Notes under the pieces: generated by a model
What the model was told of the DNA's origin: nothing
Databases searched by the model: none
The model's input: the letters and a program-made list of their open reading frames with translations, nothing else
DNA from: DASUPK01 sp963774305
Lineage (GTDB): Bacteria; Actinomycetota; Thermoleophilia; Solirubrobacterales; 70-9
NCBI GenBank assembly: GCA_963774305.1
Contig: CAVZEM010000005.1
Location: 248,001-312,000 of the forward strand
Length of the DNA stretch: 64,000 nt
Reading direction: 5' to 3'
Translations under genes and position numbers: made by a program
Part shown: one piece after another, positions 45,136 through 52,764 of the stretch
Numbering within the stretch: position 1 is the stretch's first letter
Layout of the letters: each line of letters starts with the position of its first letter

Positions 45136-45593
45136 GAGACCACGGGACTTGCGAGCGATGTCGACGGGAGATAGTGGAGCGGTGCCTGCGTGAGGACCCG
45201 GGCGACCGGTTCACCGACGCCCGGTCACTCGGCGATGCCCTCTCGACGGTGGACGGCGACGGCGACATGGGAGTGGTCCGCCGGATCCGCTCGCAGGCGC
45301 GGCCGACGCGGCGCCTGCCCGCCGCCGGGAAGGCAACGACGAGCTGGCCCGCACCGACCGAGGTCTCCCGGCGCCGCCGGTCGATCGGAGCCCGCATCGC
45401 CGCGGTCGTGGCGGCGCTGGCGATCGTCGCCGCGGGGGTGGTCATCGCCACGGACTCGGGCGGATCGGGCTCGCCCACGAAGGCGGAAGGCGCCAAGCCA
45501 CCCGCCGTACCGGCGACTTCCGTCCCGACCTCGAGCGATCCCGCCGAGCAGGCGCGGAAGCTCGCGGACTTCTTCCGGGCCCAGGGCCGTTGA
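45132..45593 (+). pseudogene. Remnant of a Ser/Thr protein kinase (end of kinase domain + TM + tail)
   Basis: The frame opens at a TAA just upstream and encodes VERCLREDPGDRFTDARSLG, the last helix of a PknB-type kinase domain. It is followed by a juxtamembrane basic stretch, one membrane helix (RIAAVVAALAIVAAGVVIA) and an extracytoplasmic Pro/Ser tail. No ATP site, HRD or DFG motif exists upstream; the Cys-rich gene occupies that space. A GTG at 45174 could start a short protein, but a kinase it is not. Confidence 0.6.
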
Positions 45594-45597
45594 GCGC

Positions 45598-45822
45598 TCA
45601 GGGAGTCGTCTTCGGAACCGGAGCCGTTGGGGTGGGGGCCGGCTTGGTGGTGGTCGCCGGCGTCGTGGTCGTGGGCGCGGCGGTGGTGGGCGCGGTGGTC
45701 GGCGGATGAACCGCGGGCTCGGGTTTCTCGCCGCAACCGGCCGCGGCCACGGCGGCGAGCGCCGCCACGACCAGCAGCAGCGGCAGCAACCGCCGCCTTC
45801 CCGCCTCAGACCGCGTGATCAC
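45598..45822 (-). CDS. Small Thr/Pro-rich lipoprotein
   Basis: 74 aa. Signal peptide RRRLLPLLLVVAALAAVAAA with lipobox AAAGC, then a Pro/Thr/Ala-rich, probably disordered tail (TTAPTTAAPTTTTPATTTK). Tail composition suggests a wall-exposed or glycosylated stub. Convergent with the kinase remnant. Confidence 0.65.
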   Translation of the reverse strand: MITRSEAGRRRLLPLLLVVAALAAVAAAGCGEKPEPAVHPPTTAPTTAAPTTTTPATTTKPAPTPTAPVPKTTP

Positions 45823-45946
45823 CGCGGGGACGGTATCGCTTGGGCGTCAATGCGGGTAACCCCGCGCGCCGGCAGGTGCGAAGTACTGATGACACGCGCT
45901 CCCGTTGGCTCGACCATGCTTGGGAACGACTTGGGTGGACGCAACC

Positions 45947-46972
45947 ATGAAGCCGCTCCTCACAGCGCGAGAGGGTTCCAGCAAGAGGGCGATGGCGTAC
46001 AGCGCCGCCGCCATGTACGGCGGCGCCGCGTTCGTCGGCATCGTCGAGGGCGTGCTCCCGGGCGGCCAGCACTTCTCGCCGGTGCCCAGCCTGATCGCGC
46101 TCGCCGTCGTTACCGCACTCATCCTGTGGGGCCGCCGACTGCCGGTGCCCATTCTCGCGGCACTGGGTCCGATCGGAGCCGTCTTGATCGGTGTGGCGAT
46201 CGCAACGACTCACGGGCATGGGGACGGCGCCGCTCTCTACGCGTGGCCCGTGCTCTGGGAGTCCTACTTCTTCGGTCGCCGCGGAGCGATCATGATCGTC
46301 GCCTGGGTCGGCGTCGTCCACGCTCTGGCACTGATCTCCCTGCCGCCCGGGGTCGGCTATGTGGACCGCTGGCTGGACGTGGTGGTCGCGATGGCCGTGG
46401 TCGCCGTTGTCGTCGACCTGCTCTCTGCGCGCAACGAGCGGCTGGTGGACCGGCTTGCCGGGGAGGCGCGCATCGACGGCCTGACCGGCCTCCTCAACCG
46501 CCGCGGGTTCACCGAGGCGGCCGAGGTGGAGCTGTCCCGCGCCCGCCGCAGCGGAGCGCCCCTCGCCTTCGTCTCGTTCGACATCGACCACTTCAAGGCG
46601 ATCAATGACGAATTCGGCCACGACACCGGTGACAGAGTGCTATCCCGCCTCGGCCAGATCTTCCGCGAGCAGACCCGCGACGGGGACCTCGTCGGCCGGA
46701 TGGGCGGGGACGAGTTCGTCGCCCTGCTGGTCGGCTCAGCCGTCCCGCAGGCGAAGGAATATGCCAAGCGGATGCGGGCGGCGTTCGCGGCCGAGGTGCC
46801 CGGGCTCCCGCGGGCCACGCTGAGCGCCGGCATCACGGTGGCGAAATCTCCCGTGGAGCTCCAGCCGCACCTCCAGCTCGCCGATGCCGCGCTCTACGCG
46901 GCCAAGCGAGCCGGGCGGAACCGGGCCGCGGTCGATACCCGCCTGGCGCCCGAGCTGCTGGTCAGCGGCTGA
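45947..46972 (+). CDS. Membrane-bound GGDEF diguanylate cyclase
   Basis: 341 aa from ATG 45947. Six hydrophobic helices (about residues 20-165) form a MASE-like sensor, then a GGDEF domain: DGLTGLLNRRGF, FDIDHFKAINDEFGH, MGGDEFVALL. RDGD five residues before GGDEF is the inhibitory I-site (RxxD), so product feedback is likely. It makes c-di-GMP; the EAL protein at 36 kb is its natural counterpart in this window. An upstream TTG (45905) is possible. Confidence 0.92.
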   Translation: MKPLLTAREGSSKRAMAYSAAAMYGGAAFVGIVEGVLPGGQHFSPVPSLIALAVVTALILWGRRLPVPILAALGPIGAVLIGVAIATTHGHGDGAALYAWPVLWESYFFGRRGAIMIVAWVGVVHALALISLPPGVGYVDRWLDVVVAMAVVAVVVDLLSARNERLVDRLAGEARIDGLTGLLNRRGFTEAAEVELSRARRSGAPLAFVSFDIDHFKAINDEFGHDTGDRVLSRLGQIFREQTRDGDLVGRMGGDEFVALLVGSAVPQAKEYAKRMRAAFAAEVPGLPRATLSAGITVAKSPVELQPHLQLADAALYAAKRAGRNRAAVDTRLAPELLVSG

Positions 46973-46973
46973 C

Positions 46974-47336
46974 TTAGTGGAACTCGACCTCGGCCAGCGG
47001 GCTTCGCGCCACCCACTCCTCGAGGTTCCCCGACCCGCGGCCCAGGTCGTCGAGAATGCCGGCGATCACCTCTCGGCGCTCGGCCTCGTCGGTGATCGCT
47101 CGGGCGACGGCGGGAAGGTCGGCCTGCGTGCTGCCCTTCAGGTGGAAGGTGAACTCCGGGTCGGCAAGCAGGTTCGCATACCAGTCGCGCGTGCCGGGCG
47201 ACCCGCTCAGAAACGTCCGGCCGTCGTAGCGGTAGCGCCAGATCTCGATCCGCCGCGGCTCGCCGCTGTTGCGGCCGGTCGTCGTGATGTCGATCGTTCG
47301 ATCGTTCTCGAGGGCGCGCTGGACGGCCTCGTCCAA
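46974..47336 (-). CDS. Deazaflavin (F420)-dependent nitroreductase family protein
   Basis: 120 aa. ITTTGRNSGEPRRIEIWRY and TFLSGSPGTRDWYANLLADP match the split-barrel DDN/DUF385 family that uses F420H2. TTG start directly follows the MFS stop (TAGTTG), so it is translated after the pump from one message. Substrate unknown. Confidence 0.82.
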   Translation of the reverse strand: MDEAVQRALENDRTIDITTTGRNSGEPRRIEIWRYRYDGRTFLSGSPGTRDWYANLLADPEFTFHLKGSTQADLPAVARAITDEAERREVIAGILDDLGRGSGNLEEWVARSPLAEVEFH

Positions 47337-48857
47337 CTAGGCGGCCTCGGAGTACGCGGCGTCGTCGCCTTGCGGGATCTGGTCCGGCATCTCGTCGCCC
47401 GCGAACTGCTCGGCGGCCTTGTCCTCGGGCTGGACCACGACAGCGGCGACGGCGATCGCCGCGACGACCAGGCCGGCGGCGATCCAGAAGGCGAGGTGGA
47501 AGCCGCTGGTCAGGGCCGATGCTGTGGAGTGTCCGGCGTCCTCGAGGGCGTTGGTGCGCGAGGTCGACAGGGTCGCCAGGACCGCCAGGCCGAGCGCGCC
47601 GCCGACCTGGGCCGAGGTATTGACCAGGCCGGACGCGAGTCCCGCGTCGGCCCGCGTGGCACCCGACATGGCGATCGTCATCAGCGCCGGGAAGCAGACG
47701 CCGATGCCCGTGCCCATCAGGACCAGGACCGGCAGGACATCGGTGAAGTAGTTGGCGTCAACCGGAGCGCGCGTGAACAGGACGAGCCCGGCGGCGACCA
47801 GGCCGAGGCCCGGGAACAGCAGCGTCCGTGCGCCGAAGCGCATGATCAGCGGCTCCGAGTAGCGGCCGGTGAGGACGCCCATGATGATGCAGATCGGCAG
47901 GAAGGCCAGGCCGATCTGGAGCGCGTCATAGCCCTGCACCTGCTGCAGGTAGAGCGAGCCCATGAAGAACATCCCGAACATCCCGGCGACCGTCAGGATC
48001 TGAACGGTGTTCGCGCCGGACACGTTGCGGGAGCGGAAAATCCGCAGCGGGATCAGTGGCGTCTTGGCGGTCGCCTCGCGGGCGATGAACAGCGCGCCCA
48101 GGACCAGCGAACCGGCACCCAGCCCCAGCGTCGTTGCGGCGCCCCAGCCGTCCTTGGCTGCCGGCTCGACGATCGTGTAGACGCCGAGCATGAGCGAGGC
48201 GGTGATCAGCACGGCGCCGAGCAGGTCGGCGCCCTCGCGGAAGCCGATTCCCTTGTCGTTCTCGAGCAGGCGCCGGGACCAGATCGCCGTGGCGAGCCCG
48301 ATCGGCGCGTTGACGAAGAAGATCCAGTGCCAGCTGATCAGCTGAGTGATCACGCCGCCGATCAGCAGGCCAACCGCGCCGCCGGCCGAGGCGACGAACG
48401 CGTAGATGCCGACCGCCTTCGCCTGCTCGGCCGGCTGGGGGAACATCGTCACGATCATGCCGAGGATGACGGCGGAGGTCATCGCTCCGCCGATCCCCTG
48501 CAGGAGACGAGCGCCGATCAGCATGCCCTCGCTCTGCGAGGCGCCGCAGAGGATCGATGCCGCGACGAACACCGCCAGGCCGTAGAGGAAGATCGTCCGG
48601 CGGCCCAGCAGGTCGCCGAGCCGGCCCGCCAACAGGAGCAGCCCGCCGAAGGTGATCAGGTAGGCGTTGACTACCCAGGCCAGACTCGACTGATCGAAGC
48701 CGAGATCGTCCTTGATCGAGGGCAGCGCCACGTTCACGACGGTGATGTCGAGAACGATCATCAGCATCCCCGCGCAGAGGACGTAGAGCGCGATCCACCG
48801 CGAGCGATCGCTCATCGGTTCAGTTTGTGTCTGGGTTCCCACCTGTGCCTGCTCCAT
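47337..48857 (-). CDS. MFS drug-efflux transporter (DHA2/EmrB-QacA type, 14 TM)
   Basis: 506 aa. GMLMIVLDITVVNVALPSIK is the helix-1 motif of DHA2 pumps, and LAGRLGDLLGRRTIFLYGLA is motif A. GGAGG lies upstream of the ATG at 48857. It forms an operon with the F420-type reductase. A 16-bp palindrome lies 80 bp upstream and is the likely operator; no regulator gene is adjacent. Confidence 0.9.
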   Translation of the reverse strand: MEQAQVGTQTQTEPMSDRSRWIALYVLCAGMLMIVLDITVVNVALPSIKDDLGFDQSSLAWVVNAYLITFGGLLLLAGRLGDLLGRRTIFLYGLAVFVAASILCGASQSEGMLIGARLLQGIGGAMTSAVILGMIVTMFPQPAEQAKAVGIYAFVASAGGAVGLLIGGVITQLISWHWIFFVNAPIGLATAIWSRRLLENDKGIGFREGADLLGAVLITASLMLGVYTIVEPAAKDGWGAATTLGLGAGSLVLGALFIAREATAKTPLIPLRIFRSRNVSGANTVQILTVAGMFGMFFMGSLYLQQVQGYDALQIGLAFLPICIIMGVLTGRYSEPLIMRFGARTLLFPGLGLVAAGLVLFTRAPVDANYFTDVLPVLVLMGTGIGVCFPALMTIAMSGATRADAGLASGLVNTSAQVGGALGLAVLATLSTSRTNALEDAGHSTASALTSGFHLAFWIAAGLVVAAIAVAAVVVQPEDKAAEQFAGDEMPDQIPQGDDAAYSEAA

Positions 48858-48937
48858 TTCGTTGGCCTCCTACCCAAGGGGGTCGTTTCTCAATACGACC
48901 GGGGACCCCCACGAAACTCATCGGTTGTTTGTACAAG

Positions 48938-48953
48938 TTCGACCGCGGTCGAA
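48938..48953. promoter_or_regulatory. 16-bp perfect palindrome upstream of the MFS-reductase operon
   Basis: TTCGACCGCGGTCGAA is fully self-complementary. It lies between the sigma-factor stop (48977) and the MFS start (48857). TTGTACAA just before it (48928-48935) is a second small palindrome. Form and place fit a TetR/MarR-type operator. Confidence 0.55.
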
Positions 48954-48976
48954 GTCAAGTATCTGTGACGTAAATC

Positions 48977-50092
48977 TCAGTCGAGCTGCGCCGGGAGCCC
49001 GAACCGCGCGTAGGCGGTCTCGAGCTTCTCGTAGTCGGCCGGCTGTTCAGGAGTCCGGGCCTGGACCTCGGGGTCCGGGTCCTGCGAGCCGCGCAGGATG
49101 AAGGCGTCGACCTCCTTGATCTTGTCGCCCTCGAAGCTGAGCACGTTGACCGCGAACGGCACGCGTGCCTGCTTCTCCTCGTCCCAGCTGTAGAAGGCGA
49201 GGGCAGGCTGGCCGTTGGCGATGGTCGGAATCGACTTCCAGCCCCAGTCCGGCAGCATCGACCACTTCTCGAGGAATCCGCGAATCCCGTCATGCCCGTA
49301 GAACCAGCGGGACATCGGCGGCATGGTGAAGGCCGCGTCCTCGGCAAGCAGCGAGACGACGGTGTCGACGTCGTTGCGCTCCCAGGCGTCCGCGTACTGC
49401 TCGACGATCTCGCGGAGCTTCTCGTCGCCCAGCGCGCGCAGCGTCTCCTGCTGGCTCTGCTCGGGCAGACGCTTCTCGATCGTCGCCCGGGCCCGCTGCA
49501 GGGCGCTGTTGACCGAGGCGACGCTCGTCTCGAGCGTGTCGGCCGTCTCCTGGGCGGAGAAGCCGAGCACCTCGCGCAGGATCAGGACCGCCCGCTGGTT
49601 CGCGGGCAGCAGCTGCAGGGCGGCGACGAAGGCGAGCTCCACCGACTCCCGCTGCTCGTAGCGGGCGTCGGGCGAGGCATAACCGTCCTCGATCCCGAGC
49701 GTCTCGTCGGGGAAGGGCTCGATCCAGACCGACTCGACCAGCGGCTCGCCGACTCCGCCGTGCGGATCGGCGGGCGGGCCGTAGTCGACCGGCAGGATCC
49801 GCTTCGGGCGGCGGCCGATCGCGTCGAGCGAGGTGTTGGTGGCGATCCGGTAGAGCCAGGAGCGCAGCGAGCTGCGTCCCTCGAACTTGTCAAGGCTGCG
49901 CCAGGCGCGAACCAGGGCCTCCTGGAGCGCATCCTCGGCGTCCTGAACCGAGCCGAGCATGCGGTAGCAATGCGCCTGAAGCTCGGAGCGGTGGGGCTCG
50001 ATCAGCCTGGCGTAGGCGTCCTCGCTGCCCTTTCGGGCGGTCTCGAGCAGCTCCCGCTGCTCGACCGTCGACTCTGTCGGCGTGGTGCTCAT
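48977..50092 (-). CDS. ECF sigma factor with C-terminal SnoaL-like domain (SigG/ECF41-56 type)
   Basis: 371 aa, about twice a minimal ECF sigma. Region 2: LGSVQDAEDALQEALVRAWR; region 4: LLPANQRAVLILREVLGFSA then QETADTLETSVASVNSALQR. Residues ~245-360 form a SnoaL/NTF2-like domain (YADAWERNDVDTVVSLLAED, FAVNVLSFEGDKIKEV) that regulates such sigmas in cis instead of an anti-sigma factor. No anti-sigma gene is nearby. Confidence 0.9.
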   Translation of the reverse strand: MSTTPTESTVEQRELLETARKGSEDAYARLIEPHRSELQAHCYRMLGSVQDAEDALQEALVRAWRSLDKFEGRSSLRSWLYRIATNTSLDAIGRRPKRILPVDYGPPADPHGGVGEPLVESVWIEPFPDETLGIEDGYASPDARYEQRESVELAFVAALQLLPANQRAVLILREVLGFSAQETADTLETSVASVNSALQRARATIEKRLPEQSQQETLRALGDEKLREIVEQYADAWERNDVDTVVSLLAEDAAFTMPPMSRWFYGHDGIRGFLEKWSMLPDWGWKSIPTIANGQPALAFYSWDEEKQARVPFAVNVLSFEGDKIKEVDAFILRGSQDPDPEVQARTPEQPADYEKLETAYARFGLPAQLD

Positions 50093-50182
50093 CCCGTCTA
50101 TGGAGAGTAGACGGACGCAACAACGGGAACTCATCGCCGAACCGATGAATTTCCACGTCGGGCTCGGTCTAAGTGGCAGGGA

Positions 50183-50551
50183 ATGAACTCGCGCGCCGGC
50201 AACCCCGTGATCCACCTCGAGCTCCACACCGGAGATCTGCCGGGGGCGGTGGAGTTCTACGCCGGGCTCTTCGGCTGGCGGCCCGAGCGCATCCACGTCG
50301 GCGCCGGCTCGTACCTGGCGCTCGGGATGGGCAACGGGGTGGGCGGGGGAGTGGTCGAGTGCGAGTCGAAGCACCCGCTCTGGCTGCCCTACGTGGGCGT
50401 CTCGGACGTCGGCAGGACGACGGAGCAGGCCCGCGCCCTCGGCGGCGAGGTCCTGCTCGGTCCGCGCGAGGGCCCCGAGGGCTGGCGCAGTGTCGTTTCG
50501 ACGCCCGACGGCGGCGAGGTCGCCTTCTGGCAGTCGAAGACCGGGCGCTGA
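50183..50551 (+). CDS. VOC family protein
   Basis: 122 aa. VIHLELHTGDLPGAVEFYAG and GLFGW open the first VOC repeat; VSTPDGGEVAFWQ closes the second. ATG at 50183 has GGCAGGGA upstream. Divergent from the sigma-factor gene (90 bp). Confidence 0.8.
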   Translation: MNSRAGNPVIHLELHTGDLPGAVEFYAGLFGWRPERIHVGAGSYLALGMGNGVGGGVVECESKHPLWLPYVGVSDVGRTTEQARALGGEVLLGPREGPEGWRSVVSTPDGGEVAFWQSKTGR

Positions 50552-50593
50552 GCTACGGTTCGGTGGGCGGGGGGCAGGCTCGGCCGGCTCTGA

Positions 50594-51361
50594 ATGGACG
50601 CCCCCCACCAACACGCGAAGGGCCCTGACTCGGATGAGGTGAGCGTGGCGCCGGTGCGAGGGGAGCTGCGGTACTGGCTCGAGCTTGCGAGGTTGCTGGT
50701 GGATCGGCGATTTCACTCGGTCGAGCAGGCTCAGGAGCCGCCGCCGATCCTGCTGATTCCCGGCTTCATGGCGGGCGACGCGTCCCTGACGGCGCTCGCC
50801 GGGTGGCTGCGCCGCCGCGGCCACGACGTGCGCGGCAGCGGGATGCTGGTCAACGTCGGCTGCGCGGGCCGCGAGCTCTACCGACTCGAGGAGAGGCTCG
50901 CCGAGATGGACGGACCCGTGATCGTGATCGGCCAGAGCCGCGGCGGAACCCTGGCGCGCGCCCTGGCGGCGCGCCATCCACAGGCAGTCGCGGGGCTGGT
51001 GACCCTTGGGTCGCCCATCCTCGACCCGCTCGCGGTCTCGACCTCGGTCATGCGCACCGTTCGATCCGTTGCCCGGCTTGGCGACTTCGGCATCCCGGGG
51101 GTCTTCTCGAGCGATTGCATGGACGGCCCCTGCTGCACGGACTTCTACGACCGGCTCCGGGCGCCCCTCGAGCCCGGGCTGCCCGCGCTCGCGGTTCATT
51201 CCCGCAGCGACGGGATCGTGGACTGGCGCGCCTGTCTCGACCCCCACGCCAGGTGCGTGGAGGTCGATGGAAGCCATTGCGGGATGGCCGTCAACCCGGC
51301 GGTCTACCGAGAGCTCGAGGTACTGCTCGCCCATGCCGAGGAGGCCGCATGCAGGCAATGA
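50594..51361 (+). CDS. Alpha/beta hydrolase (lipase/esterase-like)
   Basis: 255 aa. PPPILLIPGFMAGDASL begins the fold, with the nucleophile elbow VIVIGQSRGGTLA (GxSxG), acid near HSRSDGIVDW and His in DGSHCGMAV. No signal peptide. The gene end overlaps the WS/DGAT start by 13 bases, so hydrolase and acyltransferase are made together, suggesting acyl-ester or triacylglycerol metabolism. Confidence 0.82.
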   Translation: MDAPHQHAKGPDSDEVSVAPVRGELRYWLELARLLVDRRFHSVEQAQEPPPILLIPGFMAGDASLTALAGWLRRRGHDVRGSGMLVNVGCAGRELYRLEERLAEMDGPVIVIGQSRGGTLARALAARHPQAVAGLVTLGSPILDPLAVSTSVMRTVRSVARLGDFGIPGVFSSDCMDGPCCTDFYDRLRAPLEPGLPALAVHSRSDGIVDWRACLDPHARCVEVDGSHCGMAVNPAVYRELEVLLAHAEEAACRQ

Positions 51362-52725
51362 GCGTGCAGGACGCGATGTTCCTGCACGTCGAGAACGACG
51401 TGACTCCCATGCACATCGGCGGCGTCAGCATCTTCGAGGGACCGCCGCCGCCGTTCGACGAGCTGCGATCGATGGTGGCCGGGAAGCTGAGCCTGACGCC
51501 CCGCTACCGCCAGAAGGTTCGCTTCGTCCCGCTCGGGATGGGCGAGCCGGTGTGGGTCGACGATCCCCACTTCAGCATCGACTACCACCTGCGCCACAGC
51601 GCGGTTCCTTCGCCGGGCACGGAGGATCAGCTTCGCGCCACCGCGGCGCGCGTCTTCTCCCAGCACCTCGACCGGTCCAAGCCCCTCTGGGAGATCTGGA
51701 TGGTCGAGGGGCTCGAGGACGACCGCTGGGCGCTGCTCTCGAAGGTCCACCACTGCATGGTCGACGGCGTCGCCGCCACGGACATGATGTCGCTGATGTT
51801 CGGCGAGACGCCGGAGCAGACCACCAACGGGGAGGTCTGGCACGCGGACCCGGAGCCCTCGGGACCTGAGCTGATCGCGTACAGCGCCCGGCATCGCATC
51901 CGCGACCCGGCAGCGCAGGTCCGCTTCGCACTGCGCGCGCCCAGCGAGGTCCTGCGGGCGTTCGCCGGCGGCGCCAAGGCCCTGCTGGCAGCAGCCCCCG
52001 CGCTCCGTCCCGCCACCTCGTCCCTGACCGGGCCGATCGGGCCGCACCGCGTCTGGAGCTGGGCCAGGGTGACCCTCGCCGACGTCAAGAAGGTGCGCTC
52101 GGAGCTTGGAGGGACAGTCAACGACGTCGTTCTGACGCTGATCACGAACGGCTACCGGGCGCTCCTCGAGCGCCGTGGCGAGGCGATCACCAAGGAAAGG
52201 GTCGTGCGGACGATGGTCCCGGTGTCCGTGCGCGCGCCGGGGGAGCGCGGCGAATACAACAACCGCGTATCGGCGGTCTTCGCGCGGCTCCCGGTGGGAA
52301 TCGAGGACCCCGCCGAGCGCCTCGCCGACATCCGTGACCAGATGGACGGCATCAAGGCGTCCAAGCAGGCCGTTGCCGGGGACGCCCTTGCGCAGCTCTC
52401 CGGGTTCGCTCCGCCGATGCTGCTCGCGCTCGGCAGCCGCCTGGCGACGCGCTCGGCCCGCCTCAACATGGACACCGCCACGACCAACGTTCCCGGCCCT
52501 CAGGTGGCTCTCCACACACTCAACCGCAAGCTCGTTGCCTCGTACCCCTTCGTCCCGATCGTGGGCACGATTCGGATCGTCGTCGCGATCTTCTCCTACG
52601 ACGGCGAGCTCTACTTCGGCGTGACGGGCGACCGGGACCATGCCCCGGATGTCGACGTGCTCACCGCCGGCATCGAGGCCGACATCGATCAGCTGCTCGA
52701 CCGGACGAAGTTCGCCTCCGCTTAG
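51349..52725 (+). CDS. Wax ester synthase / diacylglycerol acyltransferase (WS/DGAT)
   Basis: 458 aa. Active-site motif LLSKVHHCMVDGVAATDMMS (HHxxxDG), C-terminal DUF1298 part with TTNVPGPQVALH and PFVPIVGTIRIVVAIFSYDG. It esterifies diacylglycerol or fatty alcohol with acyl-CoA to make storage lipid. GAGGAGG at 51338-51344 favours the ATG at 51349 over 51358. Confidence 0.93.
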   Translation: MQAMSVQDAMFLHVENDVTPMHIGGVSIFEGPPPPFDELRSMVAGKLSLTPRYRQKVRFVPLGMGEPVWVDDPHFSIDYHLRHSAVPSPGTEDQLRATAARVFSQHLDRSKPLWEIWMVEGLEDDRWALLSKVHHCMVDGVAATDMMSLMFGETPEQTTNGEVWHADPEPSGPELIAYSARHRIRDPAAQVRFALRAPSEVLRAFAGGAKALLAAAPALRPATSSLTGPIGPHRVWSWARVTLADVKKVRSELGGTVNDVVLTLITNGYRALLERRGEAITKERVVRTMVPVSVRAPGERGEYNNRVSAVFARLPVGIEDPAERLADIRDQMDGIKASKQAVAGDALAQLSGFAPPMLLALGSRLATRSARLNMDTATTNVPGPQVALHTLNRKLVASYPFVPIVGTIRIVVAIFSYDGELYFGVTGDRDHAPDVDVLTAGIEADIDQLLDRTKFASA

Positions 52726-52764
52726 AGGGCGAGGGATGCCCGCGGCGGCGCATAGGCTGAGTCG

